From Pseudomonadota bacterium (lineage in GTDB: Bacteria; Pseudomonadota; Gammaproteobacteria; Steroidobacterales; Steroidobacteraceae): a stretch of DNA of 64,000 nt. Positions 42,864-52,382 of the stretch are shown here, piece after piece. Both the position numbers and the translations under genes were made by a program. The DNA lies in contig JAKARC010000005.1 of NCBI GenBank assembly GCA_021822385.1, positions 23,587 through 87,586 on the forward strand, given 5' to 3'. Each line of letters opens with the position of its first letter. Within the stretch, counting starts at the first letter, position 1. Below the pieces are notes generated by a model that was not told the origin of the DNA, made no database searches, and saw only the letters and a program-made list of their open reading frames with translations.

Positions 42864-44453
42864 TCACGGAATCGGCGCCGGACCCCGCTCTCGCAGCACC
42901 AGATCGAGCCGCTGGCGCCAGGGATCGGGCTCAGCCACCGGCCCCTGCGCGGTGAAATTCATCAGCCGATCCGAACGGGCGTGGAACCGCGGCCATGCGG
43001 GCTCGCCGGCCGGGTCCGGCCGGCCGGTGCGGGCGAAGGCCACCCAATAACTGTGCATTGCCCGCGCCATCGCCGCATCGGCCGCAGATGTGCGTGCGCC
43101 GTAGTGGGCGCGCACGGTGTCGAATACATACGGAATCTCACTGGCATGAGGCGCACCGAGGGTCCAGATCTTGCGCATCGAGGTCGCCACGTAGGAAAAC
43201 CGATACTCGTAGACCGGCTGGCCACGCCCCGAGAGGATCCGGGCAATGGCGCGCGCCGGCTCGAGCATGCAGCGCGCGCCACCGATCTCGGCAGAGACCT
43301 GGGCGAGCGTGCGCCGTCCCCCGGGATCGAACAGCGCGCGTGCCTCGGCCGCATACGGTCCGAAGCTCGCAAACAGCGCCCGCAACGATGTCTCGGGCAT
43401 TGCCCCGAGATCGGCGCTGTTCGTCCCGATCATCACCGGCACCCGCGCGCCCATGCCCTTGGCGTACGCCTCGACGGCAGGCCCGAAGTAGGTCCGATCG
43501 TCGATGACGGGACCGCCCACAAAGGTCTTCTCCTCGGACTCAGTCGCCATGTTCAGTCCATTCAGCACCCGCGATGCCGGCAGCGCCCGCAACGCCGCGA
43601 GCGCGCGCAGGCCCTGGCCCCGAATGCCGAGCTGACGCGCCAGGCGCACACCGATCGCCTCGGCCGAGTGCGCGCCGCCGGCTAGGGGATGCCGCGGCAG
43701 AAGCACTCCGCCCCCACCGCCGGACTCGATGATGGCCTTCTGAAACAGACCGCGGGCGAGCGGCGTGATCAGCAGGGCATTGACCGACATTCCGCCGGCC
43801 GACTCGCCGAAAATCGTGACATTGTGCGGGTTGCCCCCGAACGCGGCGATATTGCGCTGCACCCACTTTAGGGCGGCGATCTGGTCCAGCAGCGCGAAAT
43901 TGCCGGCCGGCTGACCGTGGCGCAACATCGCCGGAAACGCAAAGAAGCCGAAGTTGCCGAGACGGTAGTTGAAGCTGACCAGAACCACGCCATCACGCGC
44001 GAATGCCGCGCCATCGTAGACCGCCGGTGAGGTACCGCCGTCGACGAAGCCGCCCCCATAGATCCACACCATCACCGGCAGCGCCCGGCGCACGAGCTGC
44101 CGGGGACGCCAGACATTCACGAACAGGCAGTTCTCGCTCGGGCGCGTGCGCAGCGGCGCCATGTCGCCCGGCGTGGGCCGCTGCATGCAGTCCGGTCCGA
44201 ACCGCAGCGCCGGCCGCACGCCGCGCCAGGGTCTGGCCGGCTGCGGCGGAGCCCACCGCAGCGCCCCCCGAGGCGGGGCCGCATAGGGAATGCCCTTGAA
44301 AGCAATGACCCCCTGCTCGAGCGCCCCGCGCACCCATCCGTACTGCGTCTTGACCTGCACCGGCGCCGGTTTCGCCGCCGCCGCGGATGTGCCGAGTACG
44401 AGCGCGAAAACCCCGAGCGCGCCGTGCGCCCACAGTCGCTGGATCTTGATCAT
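42864..44453 (-). CDS. Exported type-B carboxylesterase
   Basis: 529 residues with a signal peptide (about 1-27, ending AAAAK). Alpha/beta hydrolase of the carboxylesterase type B family: GIPYAAPPRGALRW, the SENCLFVNVWRP segment, oxyanion hole IYGGGF, and the nucleophile Ser218 in FGESAGG; the catalytic Glu and His lie in the C-terminal half (GTNSADLG and GAPHASEIPYVFD). Hydrolyses carboxylic esters; substrate unknown. Periplasmic or outer-membrane-associated. Confidence 0.9.
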   Translation of the reverse strand: MIKIQRLWAHGALGVFALVLGTSAAAAKPAPVQVKTQYGWVRGALEQGVIAFKGIPYAAPPRGALRWAPPQPARPWRGVRPALRFGPDCMQRPTPGDMAPLRTRPSENCLFVNVWRPRQLVRRALPVMVWIYGGGFVDGGTSPAVYDGAAFARDGVVLVSFNYRLGNFGFFAFPAMLRHGQPAGNFALLDQIAALKWVQRNIAAFGGNPHNVTIFGESAGGMSVNALLITPLARGLFQKAIIESGGGGGVLLPRHPLAGGAHSAEAIGVRLARQLGIRGQGLRALAALRALPASRVLNGLNMATESEEKTFVGGPVIDDRTYFGPAVEAYAKGMGARVPVMIGTNSADLGAMPETSLRALFASFGPYAAEARALFDPGGRRTLAQVSAEIGGARCMLEPARAIARILSGRGQPVYEYRFSYVATSMRKIWTLGAPHASEIPYVFDTVRAHYGARTSAADAAMARAMHSYWVAFARTGRPDPAGEPAWPRFHARSDRLMNFTAQGPVAEPDPWRQRLDLVLRERGPAPIP

Positions 44454-44489
44454 GTTCTTACCGCCTCCCCTTGTGTGCGCACGGCATGC

Positions 44490-45593
44490 TCAGTGCTCGC
44501 CGGCACTTGCGTGCGGCCTGAAGCCGCCGCCCGCGAAGAATTCTCGCATCGTGCGCAGGCCCGGCGACAGATCGAGGCGCTTGTGCGCCACCCACGCATC
44601 GTTGAAGTACGTGGACGCGTAACGCTCGCCCTGATCGCAGAGGATGGTCACGACCGAGCCGGTCTCGCCCTGAGCGGCCATCGCCCCGATCAGTTGCGCG
44701 CAGGCCCACAGGTTGGTCCCGGTCGAGCCGCCGCAGCGCCTCCCGAGCCGTTCACTGAGCACGCGCGCGGCGGCAATGCTGTCCGCATCGCGCACCACGA
44801 TCATGCGGTCGACCACCGCCGCGATGAACGACGGCTCGACACGCGCGCGCCCGATGCCCTCGATGCAGCTCGCACACCCCTCGAGCTGGGTGACACTGCG
44901 ATCGGCGAAGTACCGGTGAAACACCGAACCTTCCGGATCGCTCACGCAGATCCGGGTGGCGTAATGGTTATAGCGGACGAACCGGCCGAGCGTCGCCGAG
45001 GTCCCACCGGTGCCGGCACCGCAGACGATCCAACGGGGCACGGGATGACGCTCACGGGCAAGTTGTTGAAAGATGGAATCGGCAATGTTGTTGTTGCCCC
45101 GCCAATCGGTCGCCCGCTCCGCGTACATGAACTGATCCATGTAATGGCCCTGCACCGCGTGCGCCAGACGCTGCGCTTCGCGATAGACCTCGTCCGGACC
45201 GTCCGCGAAGTGACACTCCCCGCCCTGGAACTCGATGGCGGCGATCTTCTCCGCCGCGATGGCGCGCGGCACCACCGCGATGAAACGCAGCCCCAGCATG
45301 CGCGCGAAGTAGGCCTCGGAAACGGCCGTCGAGCCGCTCGAGGCCTCGACGATTGGCGTGTCGGGACCGATCCAGCCGTTGCACAAGGCGTACAGGAACA
45401 GTGAGCGCGCCAGCCTGTGCTTCAGGCTGCCGGTGGGATGACTCGACTCATCCTTCAAATACAGCTCGATGCCCGGATAGTGCGGCAGCTCGATGGGAAT
45501 CAAATGGGTATCCGCGGAGCGGTTGAAATCCGCTTCGATCCGGCGCACCGCCTGATCGGTCCAGTCGCGACATGCGGGAGAGCTGCTCGGCAT
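44490..45593 (-). CDS. Cysteine-synthase-fold PLP enzyme (cysteine desulfhydrase-like)
   Basis: 367 residues from ATG 45593, which has GGTGA six bases upstream; in-frame ATGs at 45605 and 45647 are alternatives. The PLP lysine is in [15 protein letters not shown], the substrate loop in [15 protein letters not shown], and the phosphate loop in [15 protein letters not shown]. The SLKHR motif and the overall order match the Cds1-type L-cysteine desulfhydrase branch (cysteine to pyruvate, H2S and ammonia) better than CysK or CysM. That assignment is from memory of the family and could be wrong in detail. Confidence 0.82.
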   Translation of the reverse strand: MPSSSPACRDWTDQAVRRIEADFNRSADTHLIPIELPHYPGIELYLKDESSHPTGSLKHRLARSLFLYALCNGWIGPDTPIVEASSGSTAVSEAYFARMLGLRFIAVVPRAIAAEKIAAIEFQGGECHFADGPDEVYREAQRLAHAVQGHYMDQFMYAERATDWRGNNNIADSIFQQLARERHPVPRWIVCGAGTGGTSATLGRFVRYNHYATRICVSDPEGSVFHRYFADRSVTQLEGCASCIEGIGRARVEPSFIAAVVDRMIVVRDADSIAAARVLSERLGRRCGGSTGTNLWACAQLIGAMAAQGETGSVVTILCDQGERYASTYFNDAWVAHKRLDLSPGLRTMREFFAGGGFRPHASAGEH

Positions 45594-45710
45594 ACAAATC
45601 ACCATAGCATGAACCCAAGCTCGGGCGGCGGACTTGAGCCGGATCAAATCGCGCGGCGGCGGCGCGGGCTATGCTCTGGACTCGCCGCACCGACCGGATG
45701 AGCTGAAATC

Positions 45711-47600
45711 ATGCGCCTGTTGTTGATCAATCCCAAGTCTCCCGAGAGCTTCTGGAACTTCCGCTGGGCGGTCAACGAGGTGCTCGCCGGCAAGCGCGCG
45801 GTCAATCCGCCGCTCGGTCTTGCCACCCTCGCCGCGCTGTGCCCACCGCACTGGCAGGTGCGTATCGTCGATGAGAACGTCGAGCCGCTGCCGCTTCATC
45901 CCGATGCCGATCTGATCGGCATCGGCGGGATGGGCGTGCAGTTCCCGCGCCAGCGCGAGCTCATCGAATACTACCGCGGGCTCGGCCACTTCGTGGTTGC
46001 CGGCGGCAGCTTCGCCTCGCTGTGCCCGGAGCGCTACGACGGGCTTGCGGATGCGGTGATCTGCGGTGAGGCCGAGCGCATCTGGCCGCGCTTCTGCACG
46101 GACTTCGAGGCCGGCTCCCCCGCGCTGCTTTACCGTGAGGACGGCGTGGTCGATCTCGAGCAGTCCCCGGTGCCGCGCTTCGATCTGCTGCCGCTTAATC
46201 TGTACACGACGGCCACCCTGCAATTCTCGCGCGGCTGCCCGTACCTGTGCGAGTTCTGCGACATCATCGTCATGTTCGGGCGCAAGCCGCGCCAGAAGAG
46301 CCTGGCGCAGGTCGAGCGCGAGCTCGATGCTCTGCGCGCGCATGGCGTGCGCAAAGTGTTCTTCGTCGATGACAACCTGATCGGCAATCGGGCCATCGCC
46401 AAGAAGCTGCTGCGCTTCCTCGTCGAGTATCAGCGCCGGCACGACTACGCCTTCAGTTTCGGCACCGAGACTTCGCTCAATCTCGCCGAGGATGAGGAGC
46501 TGATGCAGTTGATGCGTGCGGCGGGCTTCCGCTGGACATTCATCGGCATTGAGTCGCCGGATGAGGCGAGCCTGCGCGAGATGCGCAAGGTTCAGAACAT
46601 GCGCGCCGATGCGTTGAGTTCCGTGCGGCGCATCCATGGCCAGGGCATCGAGGTGCTCGCCGGCTTCATCGTCGGTTTCGACAACGACACCGTGGCGACC
46701 TTCGAGCGCCAATACGACTTCATCGCCCGCTCCGGCATTCAAACGGCCATGATCGGTCTGCTGCATGCCATGCCGCGCACGCCGCTGCATGCGCGCCTGC
46801 ACGCCGCGGGGCGCCTGCGCGATACGGACAGCGGCAGCGACAACACCAAGCTCGACACGAACGTCGAGCCGCTGAACATGACCCGCACCGAGCTCATCGA
46901 CGGTTACCGTGAACTGCACCGGCGCCTGCTCTGCGACGCAGCGATCGCACGGCGCATCCGCAACAAGTGCCGCGTTCTCGGCCGGCCCGCCGGCGGCATG
47001 GAATACGAGACCGCAACGGGGCTCGCCATCCTGCTGCGCCTCCTCTGGCGCGGCATCCTTCCCGGCGGTCCGCGCCGGCACTGGCACTTCCTGCGCACCC
47101 TGCCCTGGAGCAAGCCGTGGCAGATTCCCATCTGGGCCGGCGACTGGGTGGTCGGACTCTCGATGCAGGATTACGCGCGCCGGCATTTCGGCTTCGCGGC
47201 GAAGGCGGCGCCGATGCGCCCCGCATGGGAGTGGCGCCTCGCGCGTCTCGGCCGCCTGGTGCGTCGCTCGGGTGGCGGGCAACTGGCGGTACAGGCGCAC
47301 TGCGGCCAGAGCACGCCCGTGGTCGCACTCTCGCTGCGCCGGCTGTCGGGCTTGCGGCTGCGCGGCATCTGCGCCGAACTCGGCGCATTGCTGCGCGAGA
47401 CGCCGGCCGGCCTCATCCTGCGGTTCGAGCACGTGCACCCGACCGACCTGCCGCGCGTGCGGCGCCTGCTGTTCCGCCTGCGCCGCTTCGCCGACCGGAT
47501 CTCGATCGAGGCGGGAGCGCATGCCGCCCTGATCCCGAACGTGTGGGCCTTTCGCCTGCAGCTGCCCGGGATGGCAGCGCCCGAAGGCCCGAGGAGTTAG
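45711..47600 (+). CDS. B12-binding radical SAM protein
   Basis: 629 residues. The N-terminal B12-binding-like domain (MRLLLINPKSPESFW... to about 130) is followed by a radical SAM core with the [4Fe-4S] ligands Cys176, Cys180 and Cys183 in RGCPYLCEFCD, then GFRWTFIGIESPDEASLREM and GFIVGFDNDTVATF. The C-terminal 200 residues are a less common extension (DUF4070-like at first). Known relatives modify lipids such as hopanoids or carry out C-methylations, but the substrate cannot be read. It converges with fnr, the two stop codons overlapping by four bases. Confidence 0.88.
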   Translation: MRLLLINPKSPESFWNFRWAVNEVLAGKRAVNPPLGLATLAALCPPHWQVRIVDENVEPLPLHPDADLIGIGGMGVQFPRQRELIEYYRGLGHFVVAGGSFASLCPERYDGLADAVICGEAERIWPRFCTDFEAGSPALLYREDGVVDLEQSPVPRFDLLPLNLYTTATLQFSRGCPYLCEFCDIIVMFGRKPRQKSLAQVERELDALRAHGVRKVFFVDDNLIGNRAIAKKLLRFLVEYQRRHDYAFSFGTETSLNLAEDEELMQLMRAAGFRWTFIGIESPDEASLREMRKVQNMRADALSSVRRIHGQGIEVLAGFIVGFDNDTVATFERQYDFIARSGIQTAMIGLLHAMPRTPLHARLHAAGRLRDTDSGSDNTKLDTNVEPLNMTRTELIDGYRELHRRLLCDAAIARRIRNKCRVLGRPAGGMEYETATGLAILLRLLWRGILPGGPRRHWHFLRTLPWSKPWQIPIWAGDWVVGLSMQDYARRHFGFAAKAAPMRPAWEWRLARLGRLVRRSGGGQLAVQAHCGQSTPVVALSLRRLSGLRLRGICAELGALLRETPAGLILRFEHVHPTDLPRVRRLLFRLRRFADRISIEAGAHAALIPNVWAFRLQLPGMAAPEGPRS

Positions 47601-48325
47601 ATCGAGCTGCCGAGCGCCGCCAGCACCTGCGGGCGCAGCACCTTGACGTTGCGGGCGCGCACCTGCAGCCAGCCCTCCCGTTTGAACGCGCTGAGTGAAC
47701 GACTGACGGTCTCGAGCGTCAGCCCGAGATGATGGGCGATATCGCGGCGGCTCATGCTGAGACGAAACTCGGTAGAGGGCAGGCCCCGCCGGGCCAGCCG
47801 CTGCGACAGATCCGCAAGGAAACACGCAACGCGGCTGCGCGCGTCGCTCACGCCGAGCTGGCCGCGCAGCCGCTGGGACTCATCGAGCGCCTGACCGAGC
47901 AGACGCAGCAATTCGCGCCGCAGCCCTGGGAGGCGCTCGATCAGCGCCTCGAGGCCGCGCATGGGCATGCGACAGTACTCGAGCGGCTCGAGCGCCGTCA
48001 CATCACACGTGTAGACACCGGCGCCAAATCCTTCCAGCCCCACCGGCTCTCCCGGCAGCACGAAGCCGTGCACCTGCTCAAGTCCCTCCAACGTCACGCT
48101 GTGCGATTTGGCCGAGCCGCTGCGCACGACGATCAGCGCATCCATCAACGCGCCACAGCGCACCAGCGCCGCACCGGCCGGCAAGGCTCGACCGCGCTCG
48201 AGGGACAGTTCGAGCGCGCGCGCTTCCTCGAGCGGCAGATGCCCGGCGAGACAGATGGAGTGCAACGCGCACTGCCGGCAGGACACGCACGCCGCGGCAA
48301 TCGCGGGGACAGATTTCGCAGTCAT
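47597..48325 (-). CDS. fnr: FNR/Anr-type oxygen-sensing transcription regulator
   Basis: 242 residues from ATG 48325; the frame is open to 48382. The N-terminal Cys16-x2-Cys19-x5-Cys25, together with Cys118, are the ligands of the oxygen-labile [4Fe-4S] cluster. The cNMP-type sensory fold (about 35-140) is followed by the dimer helix and an HTH with LETVSRSLSAFK, whose E-x2-SR residues recognise TTGAT-N4-ATCAA. Such a site lies upstream of ubiD (52322-52335). It is divergent from ubiT, 89 bases apart, so the two probably share a control region. Confidence 0.93.
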   Translation of the reverse strand: MTAKSVPAIAAACVSCRQCALHSICLAGHLPLEEARALELSLERGRALPAGAALVRCGALMDALIVVRSGSAKSHSVTLEGLEQVHGFVLPGEPVGLEGFGAGVYTCDVTALEPLEYCRMPMRGLEALIERLPGLRRELLRLLGQALDESQRLRGQLGVSDARSRVACFLADLSQRLARRGLPSTEFRLSMSRRDIAHHLGLTLETVSRSLSAFKREGWLQVRARNVKVLRPQVLAALGSSI

Positions 48326-48414
48326 GGAAAAATGATACCGCCCTGGCGGCAGGCGCGCATGCGGGTTATCTGCACTTGACAACGCGCAAATTCCGCGCGT
48401 GCCGTGCCATTATC

Positions 48415-48927
48415 ATGACCGGCATGAGGACCCGACCGTTTTGCCTCCTGCCCCCCGCGCCGGCGGATCTCAACCCCCTGTCCCACCTGTTCGTGCAGAC
48501 GTTCAATCGCTGTGTCCGCAGCTCCGCACGGCACGAGGCGCTGCGGGGGCTGGCGGGCAAGCGGATCTGCATCCGCGCCACCGACGTGCCGCTGTCGATT
48601 CATGTTGCCGTTGCCGAGGGCAGACTGGCGGTCGCCCCCGCGCGCGCCACGGCGCACCTCACCCTGCGCGGCCGCTGGCTCGATCTGGCGCGCCTCGCGG
48701 CGCGCACCGAAGATCCAGACACGCTCTTTTTCCAGCGCCGGCTAAGTTTCGAAGGTGAAACCGAGACGGGGCTCGCGATCAAGAACGCGCTCGATACGCT
48801 CGAGTGGCATTGGCCGCGCACCGACGATCTGCGGCGCCTGCCGGAGAAGTTCCTGCGTCGTGCGCTCCTGCTGTTGCCGCGCTCGCCATTCGTCCCCCCC
48901 GCGACACGCCGGAGCCGCTCGCCCTGA
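48415..48927 (+). CDS. ubiT: UbiT-like SCP2-domain ubiquinone biosynthesis factor
   Basis: 170 residues from ATG 48415; TTG 48376 is an alternative upstream start and no strong ribosome site is visible. The SCP2 lipid-binding fold is visible as FVQTFNRCVRSSARHEALRGL, GKRICIRATDVPLSIHVAVAEGRL and DTLFFQRRLSFEGETETGLAIKNALDTLEW. In E. coli UbiT acts with UbiU and UbiV in O2-independent ubiquinone synthesis. It converges with ubiV, four bases apart, and neighbours fnr, which fits anaerobic use. Confidence 0.85.
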   Translation: MTGMRTRPFCLLPPAPADLNPLSHLFVQTFNRCVRSSARHEALRGLAGKRICIRATDVPLSIHVAVAEGRLAVAPARATAHLTLRGRWLDLARLAARTEDPDTLFFQRRLSFEGETETGLAIKNALDTLEWHWPRTDDLRRLPEKFLRRALLLLPRSPFVPPATRRSRSP

Positions 48928-48931
48928 CCCT

Positions 48932-49795
48932 TCAGCGGCCCGCCGTTCCCGCCAGCCCGCAACACTCCCCTCCCGGCAGCGCGTGCGGCGGACACTGCGC
49001 AGCGTCGTCGCCGCGGATCGCCGCGGCAAAGGCGGCGATCACTTGCGAAAACGGCACTGCCGCCTCGGAGTGTGGCGACAGGCGCAGCACCTGCACGCCC
49101 GCCGCGCGCAGCGCAGTGATACTGCCCAGCAGGTTGCACACTCCGGCCGATTGGACCTGGATGCCGTTCAGCGCAAACAGCGGCTGGCGCTCGCGTGTAA
49201 ATAATGTCAGACCGTCCTGGTCCTCGCCGCAGACGAAGCCGCAGTTGTCCTTGTTGCGCCGGCGCGCACGCGCACTGAAACAGCGCGCCGAGAACGCGAG
49301 CGGCATGCGTCCGTAGGCGAACACCTCCGCCTCGAGAGGTTCCGGACGATCGGCCAACACGCCGGCAACCGCCGCGGAATCGAGCTCGAGCGGTGCCACC
49401 CAGCGCCGCGCGCCGAGGTCGGCCAGCAGCCGCAGAGTCCTGCCGTTGTAGACGTTCAGATGCGGTCCGATGACAAACGGCCGGCCGTCGGCAAGCTGTA
49501 CCGCCGCCATGTCGTTCGCCTCGAGGGTCACCGGTCCCTGCGCGATGCGAGTGAGCACGGCGAGCTGCGACTCCGCCTCGATGAGCGCCAGAGTCGACAC
49601 GATCACCTCCTTGCCGGCCGCGGTGAGCTCGCGCGCGATCGCGGCCCATTCGCGCCAGTGCAACGCGCGCCGCTTCGAGCACACGACTTCACCGAGATAG
49701 ACGCAGTCGACGGGCTGACACGCCAGCGCACGATAGAACGCGAACACCTGCGGGCGCGGCCAGAAGTACAGCAGCGGACCGACCGCGAGCTTCAT
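48932..49795 (-). CDS. ubiV: UbiV, O2-independent ubiquinone hydroxylation protein
   Basis: 287 residues, peptidase U32-type TIM-barrel fold. The [4Fe-4S] cysteines of E. coli UbiV (39, 180, 193, 197) are matched by Cys39, Cys172, Cys185 and Cys189 here, with the same 13- and 4-residue spacing. VYLGEVVCSKRRALHW is the N-terminal signature. With UbiU it carries out the ring hydroxylations without O2 in E. coli. Last gene of the ubiD-ubiU-ubiV operon, 12 bases after ubiU. Confidence 0.92.
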   Translation of the reverse strand: MKLAVGPLLYFWPRPQVFAFYRALACQPVDCVYLGEVVCSKRRALHWREWAAIARELTAAGKEVIVSTLALIEAESQLAVLTRIAQGPVTLEANDMAAVQLADGRPFVIGPHLNVYNGRTLRLLADLGARRWVAPLELDSAAVAGVLADRPEPLEAEVFAYGRMPLAFSARCFSARARRRNKDNCGFVCGEDQDGLTLFTRERQPLFALNGIQVQSAGVCNLLGSITALRAAGVQVLRLSPHSEAAVPFSQVIAAFAAAIRGDDAAQCPPHALPGGECCGLAGTAGR

Positions 49796-49807
49796 GTGTT
49801 CATGCCA

Positions 49808-50821
49808 TCAGTGCCAGGGCCGGCTGTAGGCCCCAAGGGTGTGGGTATGGCCCTCGGCGAGCCGATCGAGCGCCGCAGCGCTGGCGCTTGGCGCACGATA
49901 GCGCGCCTGATCGCGGCGCGCACTGTCGAGCGCGAGACGCAACGCGCGGGTCACCTGCGCCACATAGGCAGGGCTGCGTTGGCGCCCCTCGACTTTCAGG
50001 GCGCTGACACCGGCAGCCAGCAGTTGCGGCAGCACCTCGAGCACACTCAGGCTGGTCGGTTCCTCGAGTGCATGCATGCGTGTGCCGAGCACCTCGAAAC
50101 GTCCCTTGCACAGCGTCGGATAACCCGCCGGCTCGCCCGGGGCGAAGGCGTCGATCAGCACCCCGCTGAGACGCACCTCGCGGCCCTGCGGCAACTCCTG
50201 CCAGCGTACCGCGTGCGCCGGCGAACACACCCCGTGCGTATTGGGAGACTCGCCCGTCACATGCGCCGACAGCGCGCAGCGTCCCTCCACCATGATGCAC
50301 AGACTACCGAAGCCGAACACCTCGATCTCGAGCTTGACCCGCTCGATGATCCGGCGCACTTGCGCGAGAGATAACACGCGCGGCAACACAGCGCGGCGCA
50401 CCCCGAAACGCTGCCGGTAGAACTCGAGCGCGCGCCAGTTGCTGGCCGAGGCCTGCACGGACAGATGACGGTCGAGCTGTGGGTGACGTTCGGCGGCGTA
50501 CGCGAGCAAACCCGGATCGGCGAGAATCACCGCGTCGGCACCGGCGGCGGCGGCGGCATCGACCGCCGCGGTAGCCGCCGGCCAGCGACTCGGTTGGGGA
50601 TAGACGTTGAGCGCGACGAAGACGCGTACCCCGCGGCCGTGCGCATACTCGATGCCGCGGTGCACATCCTCGAGCGTGAAATTCAGGCCGGGAAAATTGC
50701 GCGCGTTGAGCCCATCGCGCAGACCGAGGTAGACCGCGTCGGCACCATTGTCCACGGCCGCGCGCAACGCCGGCAACGATCCGGCGGGACAGACGAGCTC
50801 GAGTGCAGGCGCCTCAGGCAT
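49808..50821 (-). CDS. ubiU: UbiU, O2-independent ubiquinone hydroxylation protein
   Basis: 337 residues, ATG 50821 overlapping the ubiD end by eight bases. Peptidase U32-type fold starting LELVCPAGSLPALRAAVDNGADAVYLGL. The four cluster cysteines Cys175, Cys182, Cys199 and Cys238 correspond to E. coli Cys169, 176, 193 and 232, with every spacing identical. Forms a heterodimer with UbiV in E. coli. The name is secure from these residues and the neighbours. Confidence 0.94.
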   Translation of the reverse strand: MPEAPALELVCPAGSLPALRAAVDNGADAVYLGLRDGLNARNFPGLNFTLEDVHRGIEYAHGRGVRVFVALNVYPQPSRWPAATAAVDAAAAAGADAVILADPGLLAYAAERHPQLDRHLSVQASASNWRALEFYRQRFGVRRAVLPRVLSLAQVRRIIERVKLEIEVFGFGSLCIMVEGRCALSAHVTGESPNTHGVCSPAHAVRWQELPQGREVRLSGVLIDAFAPGEPAGYPTLCKGRFEVLGTRMHALEEPTSLSVLEVLPQLLAAGVSALKVEGRQRSPAYVAQVTRALRLALDSARRDQARYRAPSASAAALDRLAEGHTHTLGAYSRPWH

Positions 50822-52286
50822 CGCCGATGCACTCCCGCCACAAGGCATCGACCCGCTGTTCCACCGCGGCATCCAGGCGGATGGGCCGGCCCCACTGCCG
50901 GGCGCTCTCGGCACTCCATTTGTGGGTCGCATCGAGGCCGAGCTTGGAGCCGAGTCCGCTGACGGGACTGGCAAAATCAAGGTAATCCACCGGCGTGTTC
51001 TCGAGCAGCAGCGCATCGCGCGCCGGGTCGACGCGGGTGACGACGGCCCAGATCACGTCTTGCCAGTTACGCACATCGATGTCCTCATCCGTGATGATCA
51101 CGAATTTCGTGTAGGTGAATTGACGCAGATAGGACCAGATGCCGAGCATGATGCGGCGTGCGTGACCAGGATACTGCTTGCGGATACTGACCACGGCCAA
51201 GCGGTACGAGCAAGCCTCGGGCGGCAGATGGAAGTCGACGACCTCGGGAAAAATGCGCCGCAGAATTGGTACGAACAGCTCATTCAACGCCATCGCCATC
51301 ACCGACGGCTCATCGTGCGGCGCCCGTCCCATGTAGCTGCCCTGATAGATGGCGCCGGCGCGCAGATACATCCGCTCGAGCGTGACCACCGGAAAGGACG
51401 CCTGCGAATTGTAGTAGCCGGTGTGATCGCCGAAGGGTCCCTCGACGGCGGTGTCGCCCGGCCGGATGAAACCCTCGAGGACGATCTCGGCGCCGGCGGG
51501 CGCATCGAGACCGGTCAGCGCACCGCGCACGACAGCGCTGCGCTCACCGCGCAGCAGCCCCGCGAACTCGTACTCGGAAAGGCTGTCCGGAATGGGCGCG
51601 GCCGCCGCGAGCAGCGTCGCAGGATCAACGCCGATCGCAATCAGCACCGGGAACGGCTCGAGCGGCCGATCGGCCTGCCAGTCGGCATAATCCCCCGCCC
51701 CGCCCCGATGCGCCAGCCAGCGCATGATCAGCCGGTTGCGCTCGAGCAGTTGCTGGCGATAGACGGCGACATTCTGACGCGTCTTACGCGTGCCGCGCGT
51801 GACCACGAGACCGAGTGTGATCAGCCGCGCCGCATCGTCCGGCCAGCATTTTTGAATCGGTAGGAGCCCCAGATCGAGCTCACTGCCGCCGAGGACGTGT
51901 TCCTGGAACGGCGCGTGCGTTACCCGGCGTGGCGCGACGTGCGCGAGCTGCGCGAACTGCGGCCAACTGGCCAGCGCCTCGCGCACCGTCGCCGGCCAGT
52001 GCGGCTCCTTCAGCGCCGCGAGCAGCTCACCGAGCTCGCGCAGCGACCCGGCCCGCTCACGGCCAAGGGCCGCCTCGATCCGGCGCCGGTGGCCGAAGAG
52101 GTTGCCGAGCAACGCATGCCCGGAGCCCACCGGCCGCTCGAACAGCAGCGCCGGACCCTCGCGGCGCAGCGCGCGCAGACAGAACGAGGTGCTCTCGAGC
52201 TGCGGGCTGACCGGGCGAGTGATGCGGCGCAGATCACCCTGCGCCTCGAGCTGCGCAAGAAACCCGCGAAGATCGTGAAATGCCAT
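50814..52286 (-). CDS. ubiD: UbiD, 3-polyprenyl-4-hydroxybenzoate decarboxylase
   Basis: 490 residues, near the family's 490-500. Decarboxylates the polyprenylated ring in ubiquinone synthesis with prenylated FMN (made by UbiX, not in this window). EGPFGDHTGYY and the catalytic Arg/Glu region of VVTRGTRKTRQNVAVYRQQLL are present; the C-terminal ATVVTRVDPARDALLLENTP-like segment is usual. First gene of the operon. The ATG at 52286 has no Shine-Dalgarno sequence in front, and the FNR box placement predicts a transcript start within a few bases of the ATG. Confidence 0.93.
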   Translation of the reverse strand: MAFHDLRGFLAQLEAQGDLRRITRPVSPQLESTSFCLRALRREGPALLFERPVGSGHALLGNLFGHRRRIEAALGRERAGSLRELGELLAALKEPHWPATVREALASWPQFAQLAHVAPRRVTHAPFQEHVLGGSELDLGLLPIQKCWPDDAARLITLGLVVTRGTRKTRQNVAVYRQQLLERNRLIMRWLAHRGGAGDYADWQADRPLEPFPVLIAIGVDPATLLAAAAPIPDSLSEYEFAGLLRGERSAVVRGALTGLDAPAGAEIVLEGFIRPGDTAVEGPFGDHTGYYNSQASFPVVTLERMYLRAGAIYQGSYMGRAPHDEPSVMAMALNELFVPILRRIFPEVVDFHLPPEACSYRLAVVSIRKQYPGHARRIMLGIWSYLRQFTYTKFVIITDEDIDVRNWQDVIWAVVTRVDPARDALLLENTPVDYLDFASPVSGLGSKLGLDATHKWSAESARQWGRPIRLDAAVEQRVDALWRECIGDA

Positions 52287-52296
52287 TGCAGCGCAC

Positions 52297-52302
52297 GCTA
52301 TC
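52297..52302 (-). promoter_or_regulatory. Possible -10 element of the ubiD promoter
   Basis: GATAGC on the minus strand. With this -10 the transcript would begin at about 52290, putting the FNR box centre near -40 and leaving a leader of only a few bases before the ubiD ATG. Inference from spacing. Confidence 0.35.
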
Positions 52303-52321
52303 GCGCCGCATGGCGCAGCGC

Positions 52322-52335
52322 TTGACCGTGATCAA
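52322..52335. promoter_or_regulatory. fnr box: FNR/Anr box upstream of ubiD
   Basis: TTGACCGTGATCAA matches the consensus TTGAT-N4-ATCAA at nine of ten positions. Its centre (52328.5) is 42 bases from the ubiD start codon on the minus strand. An Fnr with the matching recognition residues is encoded 4 kb away. The other neighbour, cydC, ends here, so the box serves ubiD. Confidence 0.75.
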
Positions 52336-52382
52336 TTTTTGCGGTGTTGTATCGGCGCGTGTGTTTGCGCGCGCCGAGGGGA

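Noticed and set aside
45669..47825. A 718-codon open frame antisense to the radical SAM gene
   Set aside because: No recognisable domain; the plus-strand gene has intact radical SAM motifs.
48376..48390. An FNR-box-like TTGACAACGCGCAA upstream of ubiT
   Set aside because: The right half (CGCAA against ATCAA) fits poorly, and no promoter hexamers have proper spacing; too weak to call.
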